In this document: in pieces, positions 48,127-58,602 of the stretch | Numbering within the stretch: position 1 is the first letter of the stretch | Layout of the letters: the number at the start of each line of letters is the position of its first letter | From: Oxytricha trifallax | Lineage: Eukaryota; Ciliophora; Spirotrichea; Sporadotrichida; Oxytrichidae | Reading direction: 5' to 3' | Assembly (NCBI GenBank): GCA_000711775.1 | Contig: ARYC01000056.1 | Location: 62,001-126,000, forward strand | Length of the DNA: 64,000 bases | The notes under the pieces: model-generated | Told to the model about the DNA's origin: nothing | The model's database searches: none | What the model saw: the letters and a program-made list of their open reading frames with translations, nothing else | Program-made: the position numbers and the translations under genes

Positions 48127-48351
48127 GAAAACTTGAGAATCTATAAATTGATTGGCTCAAAATTTCATGAAAGATACAAAATAATATACGGTATTGTTAG
48201 ATATATGATTGATTTAAATTTAAATGTGAATTATTAATCTTATGCTTTAAATTAATTGCAACATAAAATCATAAAAATTTGCTTTTTAATTGAAAACTGT
48301 GTCATTTCAGAATACTTTTATCAATGGGTTTCTTCTTTAAGCTGTGCTCTT

Positions 48352-50244
48352 TCATAAGAAATTTTTAATATAAATAAAAAATATTTCAAATGTAGAAAGT
48401 TTAGGCATTTATGGGATGGTAAGAGGCTTCTCTGGAACCTTAGATCCATCTAGTGGCTTATATTTCCTTATTCCCGAAGCTTTAAATACTTACATATCCC
48501 TAATCTTTTTAATTTCATCATCCATCTCTTTCATTTTTTGCTTTGTGAGAGAAATTTCTCTAACCTGCATTTCATGTTCCTTTTCTCTTAGCTTTCTGTT
48601 ATAGTCGTCTCTAGATTGACTGCGAGCCATGGAATGAAGCCTAATATCTTTTGTTACAGTAACCGCTTTTGGTGTACGTTTAGCTGCACTTAGATAGTTC
48701 ATGCTGCTTGTATCAGAATATCCATCTTTATTGGCAGAGGAGTCAACCTTTCTGAATTCTCTAGCTTTAAATCTTGATTGTTCTTAAGCGTGTCTGCGCT
48801 CTTGTTCTACTAAACTCTCAAATTTTATTTGCTTTTCTCTTCCTCTAGCATCAGAAAGAAGCTGGAAAGGCTTTAATTCTAAGGCTTGTGTTGCTTGTCT
48901 CTTTATGCAAGTCTTAGGCTTTAAATTCGAAAAGTCTGGCATTGGTAAAGCATGAAATTCATTAGACTTTTTGTCTTGTTCGTTTTCATCAATACTATTG
49001 CTTCTTTTCTTTGACTATCTTTATTAAGTAGCTAACTTAAATTCTTGGAAGGAAATCTGCTTTTTAATGTCATGCTTGACCTCAAAGAATTTATATTTTG
49101 GCATTTCTCTTGCTTTGAAGTTAGTGCTATTCTGATCCTAGCATGAACTATTATCATCAATTTGCCTTAGACCTTAGCGTTCTTCAGTTTTGAAATTAAA
49201 AGGACTGATCTCAGTCAACTTCTTTGGCTTAACTTCTGATATTGGAGAAATATCTTTCTTCTCAAATAACTTTTTATCAAGTGATTTAGCTCTGAATATA
49301 TTTTAAGTAGCATTTTCTTTGTTGTCTATATAATCATCTAAAGATTTCTTAGCAAGTTTTGTATTAGATTTTGAAAGATTGAATTCTTCAAATGTAATAA
49401 TCGCTTTTTTCTCAATTTTTGGGACAAATGGATTTTCGAATACCTTTTTATTGAAGGGTTTTGCCTTAAAATCGCTGTGATGTTAGCAGTCTTAAGCTTT
49501 ATCAGCACTTGCAATGTGGAATTCTCCTTTCAACTTCATCCTCTCTAAAGTTTAGAGATTTGGAGATTGTGGCTTAGTTAAATCTCTAATTTTACCTCTC
49601 TCATTTTAGTTTTTGTTGTCGCTATCTCTTAGTCGGAAATTCTTCTTGATTTAAGCCCAGAGTGGCTCATATTCCTCTTTTTCTATACCTTTCTCTTCAT
49701 CGATGTCTAATCTAACTCTTTTCATGGTTCTCAGCTAAAATGGAGTAGAAACAGTCAAAGTTTTTCGTTTTTAAAGCATTTTTTACGCTTGATTTTTCTA
49801 CATGATTTAACGAGCTGACTTCAGGAGTTCTTCCTTATCCTCATTTTAATCTAAGAACCTTTTACTTTTCTCTAGCAGTGCTTACACATAGCTAGTCTTT
49901 TTCTTCTTATTCTACGAAGCAGTACAGTCAAAGCCTTAACCAGTTCCATTAATTGGTGATTAAGTTTAAAGAATCTTTTTATAGAGTCGTTATTGCTTAA
50001 GTTTTGCCTTCAAAATTGTACGTTTTTCTGATTCTGCTTTCTCAAGCTCTAACTCCTCAGTATTCTTCATTTATGGTTGGAAATTTTCCTAAGAGTATTT
50101 AAGAGACTTTAAATTCATTTAGATTGGTTGATCTTGTGACAAAGACTGCTCTAAGTAATTTGGATTGGCGAAAGATATGTCCACAGGAGCTGTTTAATTC
50201 AGGGCATAGCTGAATTAATGAGTGTGATTGTTTGAGGCTGACAT
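48352..50244 (-). CDS. TPX2-like microtubule-associated protein
   Basis: A single frame from ATG 50244 (MSASNNHTHQFSYALNQ) to TGA 48352-48354, about 630 residues. Repeated F-x-A/F-K-A-R motifs occur: SDFKAKPFNKKVFENPF, NIFRAKSLDKKLFEKKD, NFKAREMPKYKFFEVKH. The TPX2 C-terminal signature follows: LELKPFQLLSDARGREKQ, SRFKAREFRKV, and a final VFKASGIRKYKPLDGSKVPE with PLTIP. TPX2 proteins bind microtubules and Aurora/kinesin-5 in animals and plants; in ciliates such proteins may serve spindle or ciliary microtubules. No introns or IESs are seen. Confidence 0.78.
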
Positions 50245-50436
50245 TTATGTCTAAGTAGATTTAATATTCTTAAATTTTATAAAATAACGGAAAAGTTTTA
50301 CTTTATTTGATACTTAAATCGTGAAAATGCTTCTTCTAATGCTTGAATTAACTAAATTTTGTGAATTGTATTTTCGTACATAAATGAGATCACTCTGTAA
50401 TTTGACAGAGGTATTAAATTTTTAATTTGAATTAAG

Positions 50437-52560
50437 ATGGATAAAAGCGAGAATAGTAGTAACATAAACCCATCCCAAACGCAGGCTTAAAATGCATTTT
50501 CAATTAACTAAAATAATAACGTTTTCATGCAATCTGACTATTAAATGTTTCATGCAGCTTTTTAGCATTAATAACAAGTCTAATAGCAACATTAAAACTA
50601 AGTGCTTCATGGTTCTCACCATTTAATAAAGTTAAAAAAATCCAGTATTATAAATCATTTATAGCTAATTATTATAATTAACAAATGTCGACAGCTTAAT
50701 TTGGGCAAGGATCATACCAACCGCATCAGCATTAATAATTTAGTTAGTAACCTGGTGTTTAAAATTCCAATTCTATAACAAACTAAAATTTAAATAATAC
50801 AAACAACGCCTATTCTTGGAATGGAGTAATGGATTTCTTAAAAGAATAAGAAAAAAAGGCTTTAGAAAGAGAGAATAAATTGATAAGTGACAAGAAGCTG
50901 ATCGAAGATAGAGTGAAAAGCTTGGAGGACGAGCTTAAAAATCAAATATAAGTCAATAAAGATTTAGTGAAAAAGGTTCGACTTATGGAGTACTAAATGC
51001 TCTAATAAAAGAGAAGGATAAAACAATGTGCTCTCAATCACAATCAATTTCATCAAAATTCATCTCAGGGAATTACAGGAACAATTGGAGCTTCAGGAGC
51101 CTCAGGAGGTAGTGGTAGTGGAGGAACAATAAGCGGTACTATAGTTGGAGGGCATTAAATAAATCAAACAGGATTCATGCATAACTCTATAAATCCTTTG
51201 CTAATTAAGCCAAAGAATGCAAGACACCAGAGAGGGAATTCAGATGGTATTTAAAATATTGCAAGTAGGCTTTTTACAAGTCATCACACTCGAGGTTCTT
51301 CAGGTTCAAATGGCTAACTTAAAACTTTAGATGAAAACATAGAAGCTGGTGCTGCACTTCTTTCTTAAACTTTAGAATTGGTTCAAGAACAACCGAATAA
51401 TTCTAGAACTATGGCTTAGGCATTCGCAAATTATTATCCACCCCATCACAATAAAACTAATTCAAGTGATACTCATGAAACAATTGAAAGCTAATAGCAG
51501 TTGACCAAAGTTTACAAATAGCTTGAGAATTCACATGCTCCTAGTACTTCAAGTAAATCATATTTGATTCCTAGCAGTACAGGAAACATTTCAATACCTT
51601 AAAAGAGGAGACAAATCAGTAATGGATCTCAAATAAGCTAATAATTGCAAGTATCTCACGATTTAAATCAGTCTTAAACACACCAATAAAGAGCTAGTAA
51701 TTAAACACCAAATAATAATCAAGTAACTACAATCACAACTACAACAACAATTACTTAAAGTTAAGCTCTTAAAAACGGTGAACCAGGTTAAATACAGTAA
51801 TAGATTATTGGATAAAGACGAAAATGGTTGGCTGAATCAAAAATTAACAATAATGATAATTCACAATTAGTAGATTCTCATATTATTGATAAAACACTAA
51901 TTTAGAATACATCAACTTCTAATAATTTAAGGATGAGTGGTTCTTAAACTTTGATACTAAAAAATCTGCTAAAAATTACTTATTCTTTAATTTTAGTAGA
52001 GCAGATCGAAAGCCTAACTTAATCAAATAATCTCTTTGTAAGAAAGATCTTCAAAGCTAGATCGATCAAGTAACGCTTTAAATACCTCAGCAAATTCAGC
52101 AATTTCTGGAGGTGCGAGTTCAAGCATGGCAATGAGTAAAAAATCGCATGCTATTCGCAGAATTCTATTTCAAAGTAAATGTACTTTGAAATCCCATTTA
52201 GATTCAGTAAGAGGCATTCACTTCGTACCCTCCTTCAATTCGTTAGTAACTGCAAGCGAAGACTGCTCTCTAAAAGTTTGGGATGTCAATAAATTCAGCA
52301 ATATAAGGGATGAGGAGGGCATGCTAAATTTCGAACCTTATATAACCATGAGAGGACACGTGTCGCCAGTATTGAGTATTTGTGGAGCAGACAGTCACAA
52401 TGATCCAAGTATATAAAATGTTCTCATTAGTGGATCAATTGATGGGGTGATTAAAATCTGGAAAGTTCCAGCTGTGAATTAAGTTGACTCAAAAACAAAA
52501 ACCATAAATGAACTTAATCTTGCTTTTTAAAATAGTATAATAAAATGCATTAAAAGAGGT
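50437..52560 (+). CDS. Striatin-like protein, 5' part; remaining WD40 repeats absent
   Basis: ATG 50437 (MDKSENSSNINPSQTQAQ). After a Q/N-rich start interrupted near 50640-50690, the striatin-type N-terminal block is NGVMDFLKEQEKKALEREN, with a coiled coil to LKNQIQVNKDLVKKVRLMEY. A long Q/N/S-rich linker with a few frame shifts follows. WD40 repeats then begin: CTLKSHLDSVRGIHFVP, LVTASEDCSLKVWDV, RGHVSPVLSICGAD, LISGSIDGVIKIWKVP. Coding stops near 52560, after about two of the expected six or so blades. Striatins scaffold PP2A and kinases in STRIPAK. The rest is presumably in another germline locus, as the next 6 kb is element-like DNA. Confidence 0.72.
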
Positions 52561-53254
52561 ATGGATATTCGACATAATGACTTTGACTAGTTAATTTACA
52601 CATTCTTAAGCACATTAATAATTATTGTATAATATTGATAAAATACGAAACATAGGGAAATTAAATAATGAAATCAAGATTAGATATTTATAAATTTGGT
52701 CATAAGTCCTCAGCTGTTCGAATGAGCAAGAACGAAAATGTTGATACTAATGTTAAAGAGCTAACATTTGAACGATTCAACTACTTTTGTAGCTTTTAAA
52801 CGATTTCTACGAATTCTATCAACATTTGAGTGTGTAGTGGTGATTTGAAGCTTGGTACTCCTCAACAGTTGGTGCGAATGCTGGTAGTTTTAGGTGGAAT
52901 ACTGCGACGATAGTGAATAATGGTGGTGAGAGTGGTGCTTGAGAGTGTTGATTCAACCATACAATGCTATTGGGTGCAAAACTTCGTGATTCAGGATCGT
53001 TAAGGTTATGACATCTATATGAGGGCACGAAACGGTCATGATTGGCTATAGCCACGAAGTTGGTGTCTCAAATGCGCGCAAGCGAGGGAGGATGTGATGG
53101 TTTGGAAGGTTTGATTGATTTAAACTTAAACTTAAAAGTGCAATATGTAATAATTAGGTTTAATCACTAATCTAATCAATAACACGCTCGTCGTCACTAT
53201 TCTTGCTTACTCTTGTCACTCTTGGTAGGTTCTCGATTGTTGCCAACATTTGCA
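52561..53254. other. Junction between striatin-like gene and GC-richer element
   Basis: 52561-52690 is AT-rich; from about 52690 base composition rises. An open minus frame (52819-53055) has no recognisable motif. The left edge of the element must lie here, but I cannot place a terminal repeat. Confidence 0.35.
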
Positions 53255-53900
53255 TCAAACGAAGCCATGCTTGATGGTGCTGCACCACTGCTTGACGCTG
53301 AAGGCCCAGAGCTTGTTCACGTCAGTCTTGGTCATGGCTTTCAGAATCTCCGAGAGGCGCTTCACGAGGTGGATCCTATAAAGTGTTAAGTATACGATGC
53401 TTACTTGCTGTCAGCCTGCTCCTATCGAAGGTGCCTCTTGATGTACGAGAACAACTGCTCGATCGGGTTGAGCCAGGGCGAGTACTCGGCGTTGAATAGC
53501 ACTGTCACCTTGAACTTCCTGGCTGTAGCCAGCACCTCCGAATACTTGTGAATGACTGCGTTGTCCATGAGCAGCACGATCCTCTTCGACGCGAGGTCCT
53601 TGTCAGTGCGCAGCTGGCGCAGGGTGTGATAGAGGAAGTTCTCGAACAGCATGGCGTCGAACGCGCCCTCGATGACCTGACTCGAGATCAACATGTCCTT
53701 GGTGATGGCCGCCACGAAACTCATGGAGAACTGCTGCCGCTTGGTCGCCTCCTTCGCGATTGAGAGATTCCTTGCCAAGACCCCATACTTGCCTAGGCGT
53801 TGGTTGGCTTGTTCGCGCACCGTTGCGATGGGAGTGTATTACTATAGCGATTCGATGCAACCACTACCAGTATTCGCTATACCTGCTTGCATGACCATCT
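53255..53900 (-). CDS. IS630/Tc1-mariner type DDE transposase, C-terminal part
   Basis: The open frame reads NQRLGKYGVLARNLSIAK, QQFSMSFVAAITKDMLIS and FENFLYHTLRQLRTDKD, then RIVLLMDNAVIHKYSE with the second catalytic Asp, and FNAEYSPWLNPIEQLFSYIK with the catalytic Glu, the DDE_3 hallmark. A 29-nt intron (53376-53404, GTAAGC...TTATAG) leads to a last exon, IHLVKRLSEILKAMTKTD, ending at TGA 53255-53257. Upstream, tandem TAG-TAA codons read as Gln (ESLQQYTPI), so it uses the ciliate code. The first catalytic Asp and helix-turn-helix are not clearly seen. Codon use is GC-richer than in host genes. Confidence 0.8.
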
Positions 53901-53952
53901 TACTAGCTTTGCTTGACTCTAAAACATCTGAAAGTTTGGTTTAAATCAGAGA

Positions 53953-54660
53953 AATTGCTTACTTTCCTAACGATTCTTTGCATTGTAGCTGCTGCTCCCA
54001 TCCCTACTCGATAGCTTTAAACGTTTGGGAGTGATTGCCATCCTATCTTTGTTGCCCAACACACTGATAACTTCGCTGCCCTTACGTTAGGTGGATTGCA
54101 ACCTGAGGCTGGCCAGGTTCTGAAGCAATGGAGCGAGTGCCGACGACGATTTGAGAGGGGTTTCTGGCTAGCTGCGAGCCTTCTTGGAGGAGCTGCAAAT
54201 TTTGATGGCGCCAAAGCGCTTCTGCAGCGATGCGTGCTGAGCACTGCCCTCCGGGGCTTCCAGGATAGGTGACAGCTGAGTGTGTCTCTGATTACGACGA
54301 CTTTTCACAGGAGTGGCAGCAATGCTCTCCCCTCTCCACCAAGGATACGCTGTTCCTAAGTGTAAGATTTCCAGCATAACTTTGCAAAGATCGATTTCGA
54401 GTTTGGACTCTGGAGAGCAGGTGGAAAACTTCCAGGTGCTGTTCCTGTTCTGGAGCTTAGGCTGGTCTAGTCTTGCATACTACAGATTGTTGAGGAGAGT
54501 GCCTGAGGTATAAGAGAGCTTAGTTGGTTTACGATTGGAGGGAAAGTTGATGCCCAGCACGACCGATGTCCACTTCACTACAGCCCTCTCCTATGGCTTC
54601 AGCGCACTCTGCTTGATCTCTTCGTAATCCTTTGATTGCAGAGAAACCCATAGTTAAGTA
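53953..54660 (-). CDS. Element-associated ORF, unknown function
   Basis: A frame of about 230 codons is open with UAG/UAA as Gln from about 54660 to TGA near 53953. It reads DYEEIKQSALKPQERAVVKW, VLGINFPSNRKPTKLSYTSG and LCKVMLEILHLGTAYPWW, then a basic Ser/Ala-rich tail. It lies between the C2H2 ORF and the transposase, same strand, so it may be a middle exon of one long transposase gene. No domain is recognised. Confidence 0.45.
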
Positions 54661-54899
54661 TCGATTGCGATGAGAAAATGTGATGAGAGGGACTCTTAGC
54701 TGACTATTCACCAAAACATAAAGAGTTCGACAGCGATTCCATGTACGAAGGAGTTTCGGGGTTTCGAAATAAATTAAAATTGGAATAAAATTGCTATTAG
54801 ACAATATAGAAGTTATCAGCGAACAGGCGTGAGCGCTGATAGAGGTATAGTGTATGAAAGTAAGATATTTAACATGAAAATTTTAATTTCACTCTCACG

Positions 54900-56681
54900 A
54901 ACTGATTCGAAATCACTCCAGCTAATAGATCCACTCCTCCTTGTTCCCCTTCACGATCAAGTAAGCGATTGCACTCTCGAAGCAATGAGGCTTCATCACG
55001 GTTCCCATGTTGAGGGCCTTCCTCAATCTCGCCATTCTAAGCTGCAGATGTGGTGGAAGCAAGTTCTAGGTCTGAGTCTTGCACTTGGCAGCTTTCTTGG
55101 AAACTTGACTCCTTAGGTACTGTATAGTCCCTTTGTGGACTTTAGTTGCTGGATGAAGCAGGTGCATATCAAGTTTTCATACCTCTTGGCGATCGCTAGC
55201 AGTTCTTCGCCCTTGCTGGTCTTGACATGATGCGCTCTAAGGGACTTGTTCTCATTCAACCACTGCCTGAGGTACGTGATGAAGCACTGATGCTGTAATG
55301 ATGTTGACTTGTAAGGGAAGCTCATAAAATGGTTTACCAACCTCTGGAACACCATTGCCATGTACCAGCCTTGCTCAAACAAGTTCTTTGCATTCGAAAT
55401 CTGCTTTGACGAAGGCTAGTAAGGAAGCTAGCCCTTGCGGGGTCTCTCCTTGAAGGTTCCAGGCTTCCAGCTAATGTGAGTTTTGAAGTGGATGAAGCGG
55501 AACTTCGAGCAGCCAAGGTAATCGAAGATATCGGTGTCAATTCGCTCATTCGTTTACAAAACTTCAAGCGCCTCTGCACAGTGGGGATTGCTCTCGTCAA
55601 GGTATGCTGTGAATGCATTGTTGACACTCCTTACCAGCTAGCTGTTGAGGTATGACTCGAAGATGTAGCGCTTGGTCTCTTGCAGCAAGCCAAGGACTTT
55701 GGAGTTTACAAACTCTATCGAATGTATGACTAGGTTATGATATCTTACTTTAGGACTGCTCTTTGATTCTGCTATTTAATAAGTAAAGCATGACCTGCTT
55801 GTAAACCAAGGATTTCAGCTGGTAAATTTGCTCTGGGTACAGTTTCACGTCGAGCGTCAAGCATTCGAAGTACACCCCTTGAAGGATCTCGCCTCTTGCG
55901 AGAAGTTGGTGCTGTTTGGCTACCTATACTAGTCAAATTCAGATCAAATTACCTGCTTTGCTGGAATGGGGACATCTTGCAATGGTTTGAGAGTGCTAAG
56001 GATCTTCCAGTGAGGCTTCACCTTCAGTTGCAGCTGCTTGAAATCCCATGCCTTCTCTGGGAAGTTGAATACATTTCTCTTATCAACCTCTTGAATCGAT
56101 TGCACAATCTTAGGGGACTTCACTTTATGAGCTTTCTTGTCTCTTGGTGTCGGAGCCTCCTATATTGGCTGCACATCTAGATCTTGGTAGCGCTCTTGAA
56201 CGAATGCTTGCTCGAGCTTCTAGTCTTCTATACTCAAGATTGACAGTATGCTAAGCTGCAATGTGCTTCTTGAGGGTTCTCTTGAGAAAGCTTTTACCAC
56301 ATATCTCGCACTCTGCCTGCTGGAACTAACTGGCAGCATTGGTATACCTAGTATTGAAAATGAGAAGATTTACTCTTACTTTTGCGATACCGCCCTCTGC
56401 GCTTGTCCCTTCTGCTTGCTTTGGAGGTATGGAATCATCTCACAATTCAACTTAAAATTATAGCTTTAGAGTATAGACTAGCAATACTATCTTTGCACCA
56501 AGCGCTCTCAAGAGTACCTATAATCAGTCCTGTCAACAGCAATGAAAAGTATTGAAATTTAGCTAAGGGAACTCTTTAGGTATGGTAGGGTCTGTATTGG
56601 TTTTAGTTGTACTTTACCTGCTTATATAGGAGGCATGACTGGCAGTGGCGTTGCAGGTGTGGAAGCATTCATGGATCCCAT
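54900..56681 (-). CDS. Element-associated C2H2 zinc-finger protein with introns
   Basis: ATG 56681 starts MGSMNASTPATPLPVMPP. GT...AG introns follow at about 56435-56615, 56345-56385, 55925-55950 and 55705-55742. A C2H2 finger CEICGKSFLKRTLKKH (then H four residues later) is followed by a charged region and a long helical domain: FVNSKVLGLLQETKRYIFES, VNNAFTAYLDESNPHCAEAL, LFEQGWYMAMVFQRLVNHF. Near 55110 the frame changes, with a further block RLRKALNMGTVMKPHCFESA. Zinc-finger partners occur beside transposases in ciliate germline elements such as TBE, but I see no telomere-like ends to call this a TBE. All Gln-coding stops are UAR. Confidence 0.55.
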
Positions 56682-56759
56682 AGTGATGGTGGCGAGTGAT
56701 TGAGCGCTTCACTCTTATAGAAACATAATTAGTTTAGTTTAAGTTGATTGAATTTAAAA

Positions 56760-58590
56760 TTATAAATTTAACTATATATACTTATTATAAATCACTCTTT
56801 TCATCAATCCACCTACCCTAACACCCCCTATCATGCCAACCAAGCATATGCTAACGTTAACAAGCATATCCGAATGCCTGGAATCAAAAGCATCAATCAT
56901 ACAACGGGTATAGAGGTTTTGGAGAAGTTATCTTGAGCAAGTGAAAACCCAACACTCGAACTTTCAGATCGGTAGGTCGGCCACACAAATTTCTGATCTG
57001 GCCTCAAGACCCAACGACCCCTCCTCATTCCCTCGGATGCACCTAGGAGTCCAACTCGACCTCTCAGATCACTCCCAAACCTATTTCTAAAAATCAGGAA
57101 GATGGTTAGCAACATTACTGATACCATTTGACTAAGAAGAAGTGGTCCGAACCGCGGATTTAGAGGGGTGGTTATTATAATAATATCGGCTAGAACCAAA
57201 ACTACTAGTACTATCTCTAACGGAAAAATGAGTATGACTTATGTGATTTTGCTAAATCGGTTTTAAGACCCCTCCTCTCCCCACCACCCCAAATCAAATG
57301 TCGCTAATACTCATGATAACACCAAGATAGGAGGAGAGCACCCGATTGGAGGTAGAAGTCGAGATAACCTACCTCGAAATGTCGGGGGCGTCCAAACCGA
57401 CCGTTTTGACCTAGAAATCGCCTTAAAACAGCCTCCTCAGGCCTTGGCAACACCCTAGCTCGAGCACAAGTGATCACACGTGCCACTAATTCAACGAACA
57501 TCAATTGACTATACATATAACATCAATAACAACCGATTCGAGTAGACCTGAAGCAATAGGGGGTGAGCTAGGCTTCAAATACCTGCTAGAGAGCAGTCCC
57601 TTTTGGCCTTAGGAAGGGTGAAGTGGAACTTTTCCAAGACCCTCTTTGAGACATTAGCTTCGCTACCTATGCTCCTGACTTCGTGAACTTTTGGTAGGAT
57701 AACGAGGTATTGCTGTTAATGACTCGAAAACATCAACCAGACATGCAAGAGGTGATAGGGGACGCATCAAGACCATCAGACCTTCCCGAAATACGCGTCC
57801 CTCCACGATTTCAAGGCCAAAATTAGCAAAATGAGCTGGAATTGTGAAGATAACTACTCAAACATGCCTTGTTAAGGCTCCAACGCTCGCAAGCAACCTT
57901 TCCCCAGTGCAATAAACACCAAAGATTGGATGCCCTGGCCAGAGGACCGCTCGACAGCGAAGGTGGGCTGTCAAGGTAGGTCGTAGCCAGCCTATACCAA
58001 ACACCATGATCCCGAGAGACGTTAATTTAGACAAATAGAAAGCAAATAACTATTCACTGTGAGCAAGGTTTGTAAACCCCAACTTAACACTGAGCTTAGG
58101 CAGCGAAGGAACGAACACTAAACTAACTCAAACAGGTCAAGCCAAGTATCAACAACACGTCAGAGGAGCAAGCACGCATAGAGGACGCCTATAGTAGGTT
58201 AAGGAGGTGAATAGCACTTACCAGTTACCAGCAAACACCAACAAGTTTAGTCTAGTTTCGCTGAGCTTAGACCAGCCCTTTAGTCTTTAGGTAATAACTT
58301 AAGCAGTAAGCCACAATCAGCAACAGTCCTGCAGAGCCCCGGCGAGAGTACAGCTTGAGAGGTCTTACGTCACTTCAGCCATTAGGGTGTGAACCCCAAC
58401 ACCACTGGGGGACTACTTACTGTAGCTTAGGAGTACTGTGCTTAAAAATAAAAGTCAAAGATTTTCAAAGTAAAAGTAGGCTTAAATTTTCTAAAATGAA
58501 CGGCAACTTGAAATTCATAACTATAGCTAAATTTAAAACTTTTATGATGTTATTCGCGAATACCACGAAAATCCTTGAACTTACTATAAT
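56760..58590. other. GC-rich non-coding tract
   Basis: No reading frame longer than about 100 codons has a protein-like composition. Short minus frames (56897-57199, 57304-57516) lack Gln-code support. The right end (about 58365-58420) contains GGGTGTGAACCCC-type hairpins similar to those right of the palindrome. Confidence 0.45.
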
Positions 58591-58602
58591 GGCCTAAACA
58601 AT

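Larger units (their letters stand above)
52690..58590. mobile_element. GC-richer germline element block carrying transposase genes
   Basis: Base composition is visibly G/C-richer than the rest of the window from about 52.7 to 58.5 kb. Three same-strand ORFs (C2H2, linker ORF, DDE transposase) occupy 53.26-56.68 kb. 57.0-58.5 kb is non-coding with a different texture (many CC and GG doublets). I could not find matching terminal inverted repeats, so the borders are approximate and the block may be more than one element. Confidence 0.5.

Noticed and set aside
53548-53944. Plus-strand and alternative minus ORFs over the transposase
   Set aside because: They overlap the DDE_3 frame in other frames and show no motifs; the long openings are due to GC content.
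56760-58590. rRNA or bacterial contamination
   Set aside because: No conserved rRNA core motifs recognised, no bacterial-type gene, and flanking ORFs use ciliate Gln codons.
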